Shown here piece by piece: positions 28,776 to 37,810 of a stretch of 54,273 nt of DNA. Origin of the DNA: Actinobacillus porcinus (GTDB lineage Bacteria; Pseudomonadota; Gammaproteobacteria; Enterobacterales; Pasteurellaceae); the NCBI RefSeq assembly GCF_901764995.1, contig NZ_CABFKI010000014.1, positions 1-54,273 of the forward strand, given 5' to 3'. Within the stretch, counting starts at the first letter, position 1. Each line of letters starts with the position of its first letter. The notes below the pieces were generated by a model. The model was not told the origin of the DNA and searched no databases. It saw nothing but the letters and a program-made list of their open reading frames with translations. The position numbers and the translations under genes were made by a program.

Positions 28776-29088
28776 TATTCATCAAAAAATTCAAGAAAAA
28801 ACTAAACATTGGAATATAGAAGCTATTGTTCAGGCTGTGATTGAAGATGATCCTGAAATGGCAGAACACGCCGAAGATCTACGAGATACCCTAGAACTTG
28901 TCAAACAAGGTGACTTGACAGGCGCACGCTTAACGCAAATTGAAGTCTCACCGATAGTTGAAACTCGTCATGCCACCAAACTATCACAGCCTAAATTTGC
29001 GGAAAAGCTTGGCATTTCAGTTGCCATCCTCCGCTCGTGGGAACAAGGGCTATGCAAACCAGAGCTTATCAACGAATTACACGCTTAA
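28768..29088 (+). CDS. XRE-family antitoxin (HigA/NadS type)
   Basis: Partner of the broken toxin upstream. The 106-residue protein has an acidic N-terminal region (PEMAEHAEDLRDTLELVKQGD) and a helix-turn-helix at about 72-95 (LSQPKFAEKLGISVAILRSW), the layout of NadS/HigA-2 antitoxins. The C-terminus ends soon after the helix-turn-helix (KPELINELHA), earlier than I would expect, so a few C-terminal residues may be lost. AGGAG at 28755-28759 lies within the toxin remnant. It may now act only as a repressor or be decaying. Confidence 0.75.
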   Translation: MDNIHQKIQEKTKHWNIEAIVQAVIEDDPEMAEHAEDLRDTLELVKQGDLTGARLTQIEVSPIVETRHATKLSQPKFAEKLGISVAILRSWEQGLCKPELINELHA

Positions 29089-29091
29089 GTT

Positions 29092-29116
29092 AAACCGCCC
29101 CATGGCGGTTTTATTT
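29092..29116 (+). terminator. Antitoxin gene terminator
   Basis: AAACCGCC (29092-29099) and GGCGGTTT (29104-29111) form a perfect 8-bp stem with a CCAT loop, followed by TATTTT. Confidence 0.85.
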
Positions 29117-29135
29117 TGTCCCAACATCATATTAC

Positions 29136-29825
29136 CTACAACTTCAATATTTCCTTCACAAACGGAATGGTTAATTTTCGTTGTGCTTGTAATGAAGCGT
29201 TATCCAATTGCGTTAAGGTGTTGAATAAGGTGTGCATATCGCGATCTAAGCGTTTTAGTAGAAAATTAGCGGTTTCATCGGGTAATTCAATACCGCGCTC
29301 GCGGGCATTTTGTTGGAGTGCGGTGATTTTTTGTTGTTCGTCTAAGGCGTAAAGTTGGTAAATTTCGCCCCAACGTAAACGTGTAGCCAAATCGGGCAGA
29401 TTCACCTGAATGGCATTGGGGGATTGATCGGCACTCAGCACAAGCAAACAATTGCCGCGTTCTTTAATGCGGTTGAATAGATCAAACAAGGCTAATTCCC
29501 ATTCACTATCGCCAAGTACGCATTGAAGGTTGTCCAAACACACCAATTCATTTTGCTCTAAATTATCCAGCACCGCGGGCGAAAAATAGGCGGATTTATC
29601 CAATGGCACATAAAGTGCGGTGCGATTTTCGGCAAAATAGTGATTGGTTAGCGCGCGTAATAAATGGCTTTTGCCACAACCTTGTGCGCCCCAAATATAG
29701 AAAAACGGCTGTTTTAGTTCAGTAAAATTTTGACGTAATGAATTGAGCAGCAAGAGATTATTACCGCCATAAAAATTCGCTAAGGTTTCGTCATTTTGAG
29801 ATTGAATCGGTAAAGAAAGCTGCAT
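29136..29825 (-). CDS. hda: DnaA regulatory inactivator Hda
   Basis: AAA+ protein that, with the sliding clamp, makes DnaA hydrolyse ATP and so limits re-initiation. The 229-residue sequence has the N-terminal clamp-binding motif QLSLPI, the Walker A GAQGCGKSHLL, the Walker B-like ELVCLDNLQ and the sensor region CLLVLSADQSP. Length fits (E. coli Hda 233). Its ATG directly abuts the dnaE stop codon (TAAATG), so the Pol III alpha subunit gene and the initiation brake are one transcription unit here. Confidence 0.93.
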   Translation of the reverse strand: MQLSLPIQSQNDETLANFYGGNNLLLLNSLRQNFTELKQPFFYIWGAQGCGKSHLLRALTNHYFAENRTALYVPLDKSAYFSPAVLDNLEQNELVCLDNLQCVLGDSEWELALFDLFNRIKERGNCLLVLSADQSPNAIQVNLPDLATRLRWGEIYQLYALDEQQKITALQQNARERGIELPDETANFLLKRLDRDMHTLFNTLTQLDNASLQAQRKLTIPFVKEILKL

Positions 29826-32800
29826 TTAACTGAACTCCAATTCCACCGCACTTTCCCCTAAGAAAGCCACGAGTTCCGTTAACAATTCGTCCGTTGGTTT
29901 AATGCACCATTGTACGCCCAATTTAATCAGCGCACGGCCTTGCGGACTGTCGTAATAAATATTAATCGGCAATGCACCACCGCTATGCGGCTCAATAATG
30001 CCTTTAAATTGCTTGATAAAGTGCGGTGTAATTTGCGCTTGTTTTAGGCTGATGGCAAGACTTTTGGCGTATTGCGTACGTGCTTCATCAAGCGTAATGA
30101 GTTCGCGTGCAGACATTCGTAAGCCTTGGCTAAAATCATCAAAACTCACTTGCCCTTTGGCAATAACAATGCTGTCTTTTTGTAATTTGTCGCCAAATTG
30201 CTCAAGGGCTTCGCCAAATAGAGTGATGTCCAATTTTCCTGAACGATCTTCCAAGGTGGCTATACCTAAGCGATTACCTTTTTTGGTGACCGCAAAGCGC
30301 GAAGCAATGACTAATCCACTCACTGTGGTGGTTTCACCACGGCGGTTGGGCACCAAATCTTTTAAGCGCGTAGCACTGTAATGTGAGAGTTCTTTTAAAT
30401 AAGGGCTGATGGGGTGATTGCTTAGGTATAAGCCTAAGGTTTCACGTTCGCCCTCTAATTGTTGTTTTTCTGTCCAACGTGGTGTGTTGGCATATTTGCG
30501 CTCCACTTCTTCGTGGCTTTCCGTCAATACCCCAAACATATCGCCTTGCCCCATTTCTTCATTTTTGGCAAATTGGCTGGAAGATTGCAACGCATCTTCA
30601 AGGTTTTTGGCAAGAGCGGCACGATGCGGACCGAGCTTATCAAAGGCGCCGGATTTAATGAGATTTTCAAAGGTTCGGCGGTTGATTTGTTTTAAATCTA
30701 CCCGTGCGCAAAGATCAAATAAATCTTTGAAAATGCCCCCTTCTTGACGGGCTGTCACCAACGCATCAATTGGGCCTTCACCCACGCCTTTAATCGCGCC
30801 AATACCATAAACAATTTCCCCTTGTTCATTAACGCTAAAAGGACGTTTCCCTGTATTAATATCAGGCGGCGTGACTTTTAATCCCATGCGCAGACATTCA
30901 TCATATAAACCCACGATTTTCTCCACATTATCCATCTCGGAGGTCATCACCGCTGCCATAAACTCGGCAGGAAAGTGAGTTTTCAGCCAAAGGGTTTGAT
31001 AAGAGACAAGAGCGTAAGCGGCGGAGTGAGATTTATTAAATCCGTAGCCCGCAAATTTTTCCACCAAGTCAAAAATTTTCATGGCAAGATCGCCATCAAT
31101 ACCTTTTTTGATCGCCCCTTCTTCAAACACAGAACGCTGTTTTGCCATTTCTTCAGGTTTTTTCTTACCCATTGCACGGCGCAACAAATCCGCGCCCCCC
31201 AGCGTGTAACCGGCCAGTTCTTGTGCAATTTGCATGACCTGTTCTTGATAAACGATAACCCCATAGGTTGGCTCTAAAATCGGTTTTAAGCACGCGTGTT
31301 GATATTGCGAATCAGGATAGGCCACTTCTTCGCGTCCGTGTTTACGGTCAATGAAGTTTTGCACCATCCCCGATTCCAACGGGCCGGGACGGAATAATGC
31401 CACCAAAGCGATAATATCTTCAAAACAGTCAGGTTGCAGACGCTTAATCAAATCTTTCATACCGCGAGATTCCAGCTGGAACACCGCGGTCGTTTCTGCA
31501 TTTAATAAGGTTTGGAATGAATCAGGATCATCTAAAGGAATACTTTCAATACGCACTTCAGGTTTCCCTTCGCGAGCCATGCGCGCATTAATCATTTCCA
31601 ATGCCCATTTAATAATAGTTAAGGTACGTAATCCCAAAAAGTCAAATTTAACCAACCCCGCATATTCCACATCATTTTTGTCAAAATGTGTCACAGGGTG
31701 TTTACCTTCGCTATCGCAATATAAAGGCGAAAAATCGGTAATCAACGTTGGCGAAATCACCACGCCACCCGCGTGTTTCCCTGCATTACGCGTAACCCCT
31801 TCCAGTTTACGCGCCATATCAATCAAGGCTTTGACTTCTTCATCGCTGTCGTAAGCTTCTTGTAGCTTTGGTTCCATCTCAAAGGCTTTCGCCAAGGTCA
31901 TCCCCGGATCAGGCGGCACCAGTTTTGAAATACGATCCACAAAGCCGTAAGGATGTCCCAATACACGCCCCACATCACGAATTACCGCTTTTGCCGCCAT
32001 CGTACCAAAGGTAATAATTTGTGATACCGCGCCGCGCCCATAGGTTTCCGCCACGTGTTCAATCACGCGGTCACGCCCTTCCATACAAAAGTCCACGTCA
32101 AAGTCAGGCATTGAGACACGTTCCGGGTTCAAGAAACGCTCAAAAAGCAAATCAAATTCAAGGGGATCTAAGTCGGTAATTTTTAAGGCATAAGCCACTA
32201 ACGAACCTGCGCCAGAACCGCGCCCCGGACCAACAGGCACACCATTATCTTTCGACCATTGAATAAATTCCATCACGATCAAGAAATAACCCGGGAAGCC
32301 CATTTGGTTAATCACGCCCAATTCCGTTTCCAAACGCTCATCATAAATCTCACGTTTTTCCGACCGCACTTTAGGGTCTGGGAATAAAAACGCCAAACGT
32401 TCTTCCAACCCTTCACGGGCTTTTTCAACCAAATAATCTTCCGTAGAAAGATCGCCGGTCGGGAACTTCGGCAAGAAATAAGTACCTAGACGAATGGTTA
32501 CATTACAACGCTGAGCAATGAGCACCGTATTTTCCAACGCGCTCGGAATATCGGCAAACAAGTCACACATTTCCTGCTCGCTACGAAAATATTGTTGATC
32601 CGTATAAAGTTGCGGACGCTTTGGATCATCTAAGGTATAGCCATCATGAATGGCAACCCGAATTTCGTGCGCCTCAAAATCATCGGATTTTAAGAACATC
32701 ACATCATTGGTAGCCACAACAGGAATCCCATATTGACGAGCAATTTTTAACGCGCCTTGAATATAGGTTTCTTCGTCTTTATGCCCCACGCGCGTCAACG

Positions 32801-33302
32801 CTAAATAGAAATGATCCGCAAAATATTCTTGATAAAAACGCACCGCACTTTCTACATCCGCCCAATGCTCTTTCAGAATTTTCTGTCCAACATCACCTTT
32901 ACGCCCGCCTGAGAGAATAATCACGCCTTCGCGATGTTCAATTAACCAGTCTTGGTCAATATAAGGCAAATCATCATAACCGCGCTGATAAGCCTTTGAA
33001 AGTAAAAGGGTAATATTTTTATAGCCGGCATCATTTTTTGCCAATAACGTCAGTTCAAAGCGATCATCGCCCAACAGCTCACTTTTAACCAACACATCCG
33101 CGCCAATAATCGGCTTTACACCGGCCCCTAAGGTTTCCCCATAGAATTTCACCAAGCCACAAAAGTTGGTGAAATCCGTCAACCCCATCGCCACCATATT
33201 TTCTTGCACGCAAGCCTTCACCAACGGTTTCACCTTAGCAATACCGTCAATCATGGAAAAATCGCTATGCGTACGTAAATGTACAAAACGAGGTTGGGTC
33301 AT
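29826..33302 (-). CDS. dnaE: DNA polymerase III alpha subunit
   Basis: Replicative polymerase. The 1158-residue protein (E. coli 1160) has the N-terminal PHP domain ([30 protein letters not shown]), the polymerase active-site aspartates in [33 protein letters not shown], the helix-hairpin-helix region ([17 protein letters not shown]) and an OB-fold near 985-1065 ([18 protein letters not shown]). It is co-transcribed with hda. Several uptake signals lie inside (29613-32840). The long antisense reading frames over it are shadows. Confidence 0.98.
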   Translation of the reverse strand: MTQPRFVHLRTHSDFSMIDGIAKVKPLVKACVQENMVAMGLTDFTNFCGLVKFYGETLGAGVKPIIGADVLVKSELLGDDRFELTLLAKNDAGYKNITLLLSKAYQRGYDDLPYIDQDWLIEHREGVIILSGGRKGDVGQKILKEHWADVESAVRFYQEYFADHFYLALTRVGHKDEETYIQGALKIARQYGIPVVATNDVMFLKSDDFEAHEIRVAIHDGYTLDDPKRPQLYTDQQYFRSEQEMCDLFADIPSALENTVLIAQRCNVTIRLGTYFLPKFPTGDLSTEDYLVEKAREGLEERLAFLFPDPKVRSEKREIYDERLETELGVINQMGFPGYFLIVMEFIQWSKDNGVPVGPGRGSGAGSLVAYALKITDLDPLEFDLLFERFLNPERVSMPDFDVDFCMEGRDRVIEHVAETYGRGAVSQIITFGTMAAKAVIRDVGRVLGHPYGFVDRISKLVPPDPGMTLAKAFEMEPKLQEAYDSDEEVKALIDMARKLEGVTRNAGKHAGGVVISPTLITDFSPLYCDSEGKHPVTHFDKNDVEYAGLVKFDFLGLRTLTIIKWALEMINARMAREGKPEVRIESIPLDDPDSFQTLLNAETTAVFQLESRGMKDLIKRLQPDCFEDIIALVALFRPGPLESGMVQNFIDRKHGREEVAYPDSQYQHACLKPILEPTYGVIVYQEQVMQIAQELAGYTLGGADLLRRAMGKKKPEEMAKQRSVFEEGAIKKGIDGDLAMKIFDLVEKFAGYGFNKSHSAAYALVSYQTLWLKTHFPAEFMAAVMTSEMDNVEKIVGLYDECLRMGLKVTPPDINTGKRPFSVNEQGEIVYGIGAIKGVGEGPIDALVTARQEGGIFKDLFDLCARVDLKQINRRTFENLIKSGAFDKLGPHRAALAKNLEDALQSSSQFAKNEEMGQGDMFGVLTESHEEVERKYANTPRWTEKQQLEGERETLGLYLSNHPISPYLKELSHYSATRLKDLVPNRRGETTTVSGLVIASRFAVTKKGNRLGIATLEDRSGKLDITLFGEALEQFGDKLQKDSIVIAKGQVSFDDFSQGLRMSARELITLDEARTQYAKSLAISLKQAQITPHFIKQFKGIIEPHSGGALPINIYYDSPQGRALIKLGVQWCIKPTDELLTELVAFLGESAVELEFS

Positions 33303-33389
33303 TGGAAATCCTTTTTTGAGATAAATTACAGGACAAAAGTGCGGTCTATTTTAGTGGAATTTTGGAATTTGCTCAAATTGAATAGCGAA

Positions 33390-33449
33390 CCTGTGTAGTC
33401 ACGGTATCGAAGTTTCAAGCACATCAAAACGTTAACGTACCTACACAGG
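33390..33449. repeat. Inverted-repeat element upstream of dnaE
   Basis: CCTGTGTAG (33390-33398) and CTACACAGG (33441-33449) are perfect 9-bp inverted arms around a 42-bp core with the palindrome GTTAAC and CGTTAACG. The CTACAC/GTGTAG ends recall the CTACA ends of the elements at 51-117 and 41927-41996, but the core differs. It lies between paeA and dnaE on the minus strand; no T-run follows. Confidence 0.5.
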
Positions 33450-33467
33450 ATGAGCATAATTAATGGC

Positions 33468-34757
33468 TTAATCGTTACGCAAGGACACCATTAATTGATC
33501 GATTTTAAAATTATCGGTATCAATAATCTCAAATTTGTATTTATCGTAAAGCACAAAATCGGTTTTTTTCGGGATTTTGCGTAGCATGTACATCATAAAT
33601 CCAGCGATGGTTTCATAGTTTTCCCAATCAGGAAAGGCTTCAATATCCAAAGCACGCATCACATCTTCAAGGGGTGTTGCCCCATCAATGAGCCAGGAAG
33701 TTTCATCGCGGCGAACAATTTGCTCTTCTTCGCTCGAAACCAGCTCGCCCATGACAATGCTCATCACATCGTTTAAGGTCACAATCCCCACCACCAACGC
33801 ATACTCATTCACGATAACCGCAAAATCCTCCCCTGCGGATTTAAATAATTCCAGCACTTCGTACAGCGACAAGGTATCAGGAATAAACAAAGGCTTGCGC
33901 AACAAGCGTGTATCCGTTAAAGAGACTTTGTTCTCGCCTTTTAGATACATGGTCAACAATTCATGGGATTCCACATAACCTAAAATTTTATCCAAGCTAC
34001 CGTCACAAATAGGTAATTTAGAATGGCTGTCGGAACCGAGAGTTTCTAGGACTTTTTCACGATCAAAAGTGCGGTCTAAAAACACAATATTTTCGCGAGT
34101 CGTCATGGTAGAGGTCACCGTGCGCTCTTGCATATCAAAAATATTTTCAATCAAATAATGCTCTTGCGCTTTAAGCACCCCCGACTCAGCCCCGGCTTCC
34201 ACCACGGCCACAATATCTTCAGGCGTCATACTGTCTTCTCGCACCGTAGAAATGCGCAATAAGCGAAAAATACCATTGGCGATGCTGTCAAACACCCAAA
34301 CTAATGGACTTAGCAAGAAAATACAGACTTGCATAATCTTCACGGTTTTCAGCGCCGTTGCTTCCGGATAGCTCATGGCAATGCGTTTCGGGATTAAATC
34401 CGCGATTAAAATAAAGGAAAAGGTCACGAGCGCAAAAGATGTCCAAGAGGCAACGCCGGCTAAAATGGGGGCGGGCACATAAGCGCGCAGTCCTTCTTCA
34501 ACATAAGGCGTTAGCGCACTTTCCCCTAACATCCCCGCAAGTACGGCAACCATATTCAATCCAATTTGAACCACCGTAATAAAACGCCCCGGTCGTTCTT
34601 GCAAGCGTAAAATCTGCTCAGCTGTTTGATTGCCTTCATTGACCATTGCCTGCAACTTCAGCTTACGCGCGCCCGCTAAGGAAATTTCTGCGGAAGAAAC
34701 CAACGCACTTATCGCAATTAAAATTAAAATAATCAAAACCGGTTCAAGCCAGCCCAT
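33468..34757 (-). CDS. paeA: CNNM/CBS-domain membrane protein (PaeA/YtfL type)
   Basis: Inner-membrane protein; the E. coli homologue PaeA (YtfL) exports putrescine and cadaverine. The 429-residue protein has a DUF21 membrane domain at about 1-190 (VSSAEISLAGARKLKLQAMV, QIGLNMVAVLAG, ADLIPKRIAMSYPEATALK), a CBS pair at about 205-330 (DEKxx-type GYVESHELL, SLYEVLELFKSAGEDFAVIVNEYALVVGIV) and a CorC_HlyC domain (ETSWLIDGATPLEDVMRAL). The resemblance to PaeA is close throughout. The start is 2 bp after the DUF1523 stop, so the two are co-expressed. Confidence 0.88.
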   Translation of the reverse strand: MGWLEPVLIILILIAISALVSSAEISLAGARKLKLQAMVNEGNQTAEQILRLQERPGRFITVVQIGLNMVAVLAGMLGESALTPYVEEGLRAYVPAPILAGVASWTSFALVTFSFILIADLIPKRIAMSYPEATALKTVKIMQVCIFLLSPLVWVFDSIANGIFRLLRISTVREDSMTPEDIVAVVEAGAESGVLKAQEHYLIENIFDMQERTVTSTMTTRENIVFLDRTFDREKVLETLGSDSHSKLPICDGSLDKILGYVESHELLTMYLKGENKVSLTDTRLLRKPLFIPDTLSLYEVLELFKSAGEDFAVIVNEYALVVGIVTLNDVMSIVMGELVSSEEEQIVRRDETSWLIDGATPLEDVMRALDIEAFPDWENYETIAGFMMYMLRKIPKKTDFVLYDKYKFEIIDTDNFKIDQLMVSLRND

Positions 34758-34759
34758 AT

Positions 34760-35284
34760 TTACGCCTCGCTATCAAACCAACCGCGGATAAACTGAATGC
34801 TGAAAAACAGGGTTAATACACCCAATGCATAGAAAATCCAGCTTAAAATCGGATGAGAACCCTGATCTTCTGTGACTTCTTCCATTGAAATCACATTACG
34901 GAATTCATTAAACATCACCATATTCCAACCGTAATATTTGATTTCCACCCTTTTTTGTTTTTGTTCAAAGCCTGATGCTCGCGCTTGCTGAACGGCGGAA
35001 TCAAATTTGAAATAAAACGGAAACGCCCAACGTGTATCTTCATTACGATAAACCGTTGGTTGTGTCTCACCTGTACGTTGCGTATAAATATAATACACAT
35101 CACGTGTAGGCCCATCTTCAGGGTTCGCTTTTGTAATCGGGCCGTCTTTATCCACACGTTTGACTTCAACACCTGTCACGTGTGTGGTTTCATAATGGGG
35201 AAAAACAAAGTTAATCCCCGCAAACAATACCGCGTGAAATAACACCACCACGATAATCAAAAAATATTTAATAAATTTACGCAT
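34760..35284 (-). CDS. DUF1523-family membrane protein
   Basis: The 174-residue protein has an N-terminal membrane helix (about 5-25, IKYFLIIVVVLFHAVLFAGI), a soluble region (HYETTHVTGVEVKRVDKDG, ARNEDTRWAFPFYFKF-like) and a C-terminal membrane helix (about 146-167, LSWIFYALGVLTLFFSIQFI), so the middle is probably periplasmic. I know no function for DUF1523. It overlaps nothing but ends 2 bp before paeA on the minus strand, which suggests a role with that transporter. Confidence 0.8.
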   Translation of the reverse strand: MRKFIKYFLIIVVVLFHAVLFAGINFVFPHYETTHVTGVEVKRVDKDGPITKANPEDGPTRDVYYIYTQRTGETQPTVYRNEDTRWAFPFYFKFDSAVQQARASGFEQKQKRVEIKYYGWNMVMFNEFRNVISMEEVTEDQGSHPILSWIFYALGVLTLFFSIQFIRGWFDSEA

Positions 35285-35324
35285 TTTGTATCCTTATGCA
35301 CCTAAATTGATTAAAAAGTGCGGT

Positions 35325-36107
35325 CTATTTTACTTGAATTTTAAACAATCGCTCAAAGTTTTCTGTGGTAATTTTGGCAAACTCTTGTGGGGTCACCCCT
35401 TTCAAGGTTGCCACATATTCACAGACTTCGCGCGTATAAGCCGGTTGATTTTCCTTGCCACGGAACGGCACCGGTGCCAGATAAGGACTATCCGTTTCCA
35501 CCAATAAACGATCTAACGGTACTTGACGAATCACATCGCGCAAATCTTCCGCATTTTTAAAGGTCACAATACCTGAGCAAGAAATGTAAAAACCCAGTTC
35601 TAAGGCTTTTTCGGCAAATGCCATGGTTTCTGTAAAACAATGAATAACGCCACCGCACTTTTCCGCTTGATTTTCCCGCAACAACGCAATGGTATCCTCC
35701 CCCGCTTCTCGCGTATGAATAATCACTGGCTTATTCAATTGATTCGCCGCTTGAATTTGTTGGGAAAATACGCTTTGTTGCAACGCCTTATTTTCCGCAC
35801 TGTAATAATAATCCAAGCCAATTTCGCCAATCGCCACCACTTTGGGGTGTGCAGCTAACGTCAATAAACGCTGATGATCATAGGGTTCATCTTCTAAATC
35901 CAAAGGATGAACACCGCAAGCTAAAGACACATTATCCAGATGTGCCAACATATCGCGTTGTTTTTCAAAACGGCTTAATGTCACACCAATATTCAACAAA
36001 TGACGCACGCCACGCAAACGGGCTTTTTCCACCACATCATCTACATTTTCGTGTAATTTCTCATAATCCAAGGCATCTAAATGGCAATGACTATCTACAA
36101 TAAACAT
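35325..36107 (-). CDS. TatD-family metal-dependent hydrolase (YcfH type)
   Basis: Predicted metal-dependent deoxyribonuclease or D-aminoacyl-type hydrolase of the TatD family. The 260-residue protein has the metal motifs HCHLD (His7, His9), [25 protein letters not shown] and [17 protein letters not shown]. It resembles E. coli YcfH more than TatD itself. The ATG at 36107 has AGGAAAGA upstream; a start at 36122 is less likely. It is next to DUF1523 but separated by 40 bp with an uptake signal. Confidence 0.9.
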   Translation of the reverse strand: MFIVDSHCHLDALDYEKLHENVDDVVEKARLRGVRHLLNIGVTLSRFEKQRDMLAHLDNVSLACGVHPLDLEDEPYDHQRLLTLAAHPKVVAIGEIGLDYYYSAENKALQQSVFSQQIQAANQLNKPVIIHTREAGEDTIALLRENQAEKCGGVIHCFTETMAFAEKALELGFYISCSGIVTFKNAEDLRDVIRQVPLDRLLVETDSPYLAPVPFRGKENQPAYTREVCEYVATLKGVTPQEFAKITTENFERLFKIQVK

Positions 36108-36271
36108 CTTCTTTCCTAGCAAGTTCTTTAGTTGACGTGATTGTAAAGAGAAAGAAGAGAGAAGACAAAGGTTTTCTACAAATTGCGCTTTTGTTCAGTG
36201 TCATGTGGGGAATATAAAAAACGAAGAAATCCATCTATTCACAGACAAACACCCCCTAAAAATTTAAATTT

Positions 36272-36314
36272 TTTGAGTCAGATCACAGAATTACTCAATA
36301 CTTTTTGATAGCAT
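36272..36314 (+). promoter_or_regulatory. Predicted class II CRP promoter for the SLC13 transporter
   Basis: TTTGAGTCAGATCACA (36272-36287) matches the CRP consensus at 9 of 10 key bases. An extended -10, TGA-TAGCAT, lies at 36306-36314. With a start near 36321 the CRP site is centred at -41.5, the classic class II position. The remaining 36108-36352 holds no gene. Confidence 0.65.
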
Positions 36315-36352
36315 TATTTCAGACAACATTCTTGTTATTGGAGTATTAAATC

Positions 36353-37771
36353 ATGTTAGAAACGCGAAGTTTATTAACGGGAAGTTTTGAGTTAATTAAA
36401 AAGAAAAATGTTCTCGCTTTTTTCTTTTCTATCCTTTTTTCAATCGGAATGACGCTATTTTTATCCGATCCTAGCTTCACCAAAATTCAAAATTCCGTTC
36501 TTTTCTTACTCTTTTTAGCCATCAGCTTATGGGTAACGGAAGCAATCCCGCCATTTTCTGTGAGCATTTTAATCGTGGGTTTTCTCGTTTTAGTCATGGG
36601 AAAAAGTGAAGCCCACGATGCTATTCAGTATTTACAAACGTGGTCGGATAGCGTGATTTGGTTATTTTTAGGTGGTTTCTTTTTAGCAGAAGCCATGAAA
36701 AAAACAAAGCTCGATCTGATGCTATTAAAAGCTGTTTTGCCTAAATTCGGAAACAACCCTGTCCATGTTTTATGGGGATTAATGCTCGTTACCGCACTTA
36801 TGTCCATGCTGATGAGTAATACCGCTACCACGGCCATGATGATCGCCACCATTAGCCCGTTATTTACCCGCTTAAATAAAGAATCCAACCTTGCCAAAGC
36901 CTTGTTATTGGGGATTCCTGCGGCAGCATCCGTAGGCGGTATTGGCACCATTATTGGTTCTGCCCCAAATGCCATTGCCGTTGGCGCATTAGAAAAACTG
37001 GGCTACCCGATTTCCTTTTTAGAATGGATGATTGCAGGCACACCATTAGCGTTAGTTTTGTTGTTAATATTTTGGTACGTATTAGTCAAAAAATATCATA
37101 TTAAACAAGAAGATAATCTCAACTTTGATTTTCTGGCCCAAGCCCCATCCGCCCACACTAACCGCGTAGAAAGTTTACATAAAGCGATCGTTCTCATTAT
37201 TTTAGCCATAACTTTATTTTGTTGGTTAACGTCCAAATGGATTGGTATTCCTGTTGCTGCCGCATCAGGTATTCCTATTGTAGGCTTGACCATGTTAGGG
37301 GTATTAGATGCTAAAGATATCCGCCAATTACCTTGGGATACCTTAATGCTTGTGGCGGGCGGTTTGGCATTAGGCTTAGCTATTGAAGAACAACAAATCG
37401 CCACGCACTTTGTGGAAAAAATCAGTCATATCCAATTAACCTTTATGTGTTTGCTGTTTGTATTTGCCTTCATAACCGTTATCTTATCTAACTTTATGAG
37501 TAACACCGCCGCTACAACCATTCTGATTCCAATGGGGGTATCTTTACTCACCATGGTCGGCGGTGATGTCAATCCAATGGTTTTACCATTAGTGATTGGT
37601 TTAAGCGCATCCTGTGCTTTATTCTTGCCTGTTTCGACCCCACCAAACGCCATCGCTTTCAGTACAGGGCTTATTCAACAATCTGAATTCCGTTTAGGTG
37701 GCGTTGTCATCGGATTATTAGGGCCAATTTTAAGTATCGCATGGATTTTAGTGGTCATTCATTTCTTTTAA
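36353..37771 (+). CDS. SLC13/DASS-family anion transporter
   Basis: Sodium-coupled di- or tricarboxylate or sulfate transporter of the inner membrane. The 472-residue protein is hydrophobic throughout (11-12 membrane segments) and has both DASS signature loops: MSNTATTAMMIATISPL and MSNTAATTILIPM, plus STPPNAIAFSTG and GGIGTIIGSAPNAIA. The SNT motifs set the sodium/anion site in VcINDY. Substrate cannot be told; a predicted CRP site upstream fits a carboxylate carbon source. Confidence 0.9.
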   Translation: MLETRSLLTGSFELIKKKNVLAFFFSILFSIGMTLFLSDPSFTKIQNSVLFLLFLAISLWVTEAIPPFSVSILIVGFLVLVMGKSEAHDAIQYLQTWSDSVIWLFLGGFFLAEAMKKTKLDLMLLKAVLPKFGNNPVHVLWGLMLVTALMSMLMSNTATTAMMIATISPLFTRLNKESNLAKALLLGIPAAASVGGIGTIIGSAPNAIAVGALEKLGYPISFLEWMIAGTPLALVLLLIFWYVLVKKYHIKQEDNLNFDFLAQAPSAHTNRVESLHKAIVLIILAITLFCWLTSKWIGIPVAAASGIPIVGLTMLGVLDAKDIRQLPWDTLMLVAGGLALGLAIEEQQIATHFVEKISHIQLTFMCLLFVFAFITVILSNFMSNTAATTILIPMGVSLLTMVGGDVNPMVLPLVIGLSASCALFLPVSTPPNAIAFSTGLIQQSEFRLGGVVIGLLGPILSIAWILVVIHFF

Positions 37772-37774
37772 TCG

Positions 37775-37806
37775 AAAAAAAGTGGGCTTATTCGCCCACT
37801 TTGTTC
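37775..37806. terminator. Convergent terminator between the SLC13 transporter and prlC
   Basis: AAAGTGGGC (37779-37787) and GCCCACTTT (37794-37802) form a 9-bp stem with a TTATTC loop. On the minus strand a T-run follows at once, so it should serve prlC well; on the plus strand the T-run is short. Confidence 0.8.
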
Positions 37807-37810
37807 ATGC

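Noticed and set aside
31351-31854. Long antisense frame in dnaE
   Set aside because: Shadow of the conserved coding frame.
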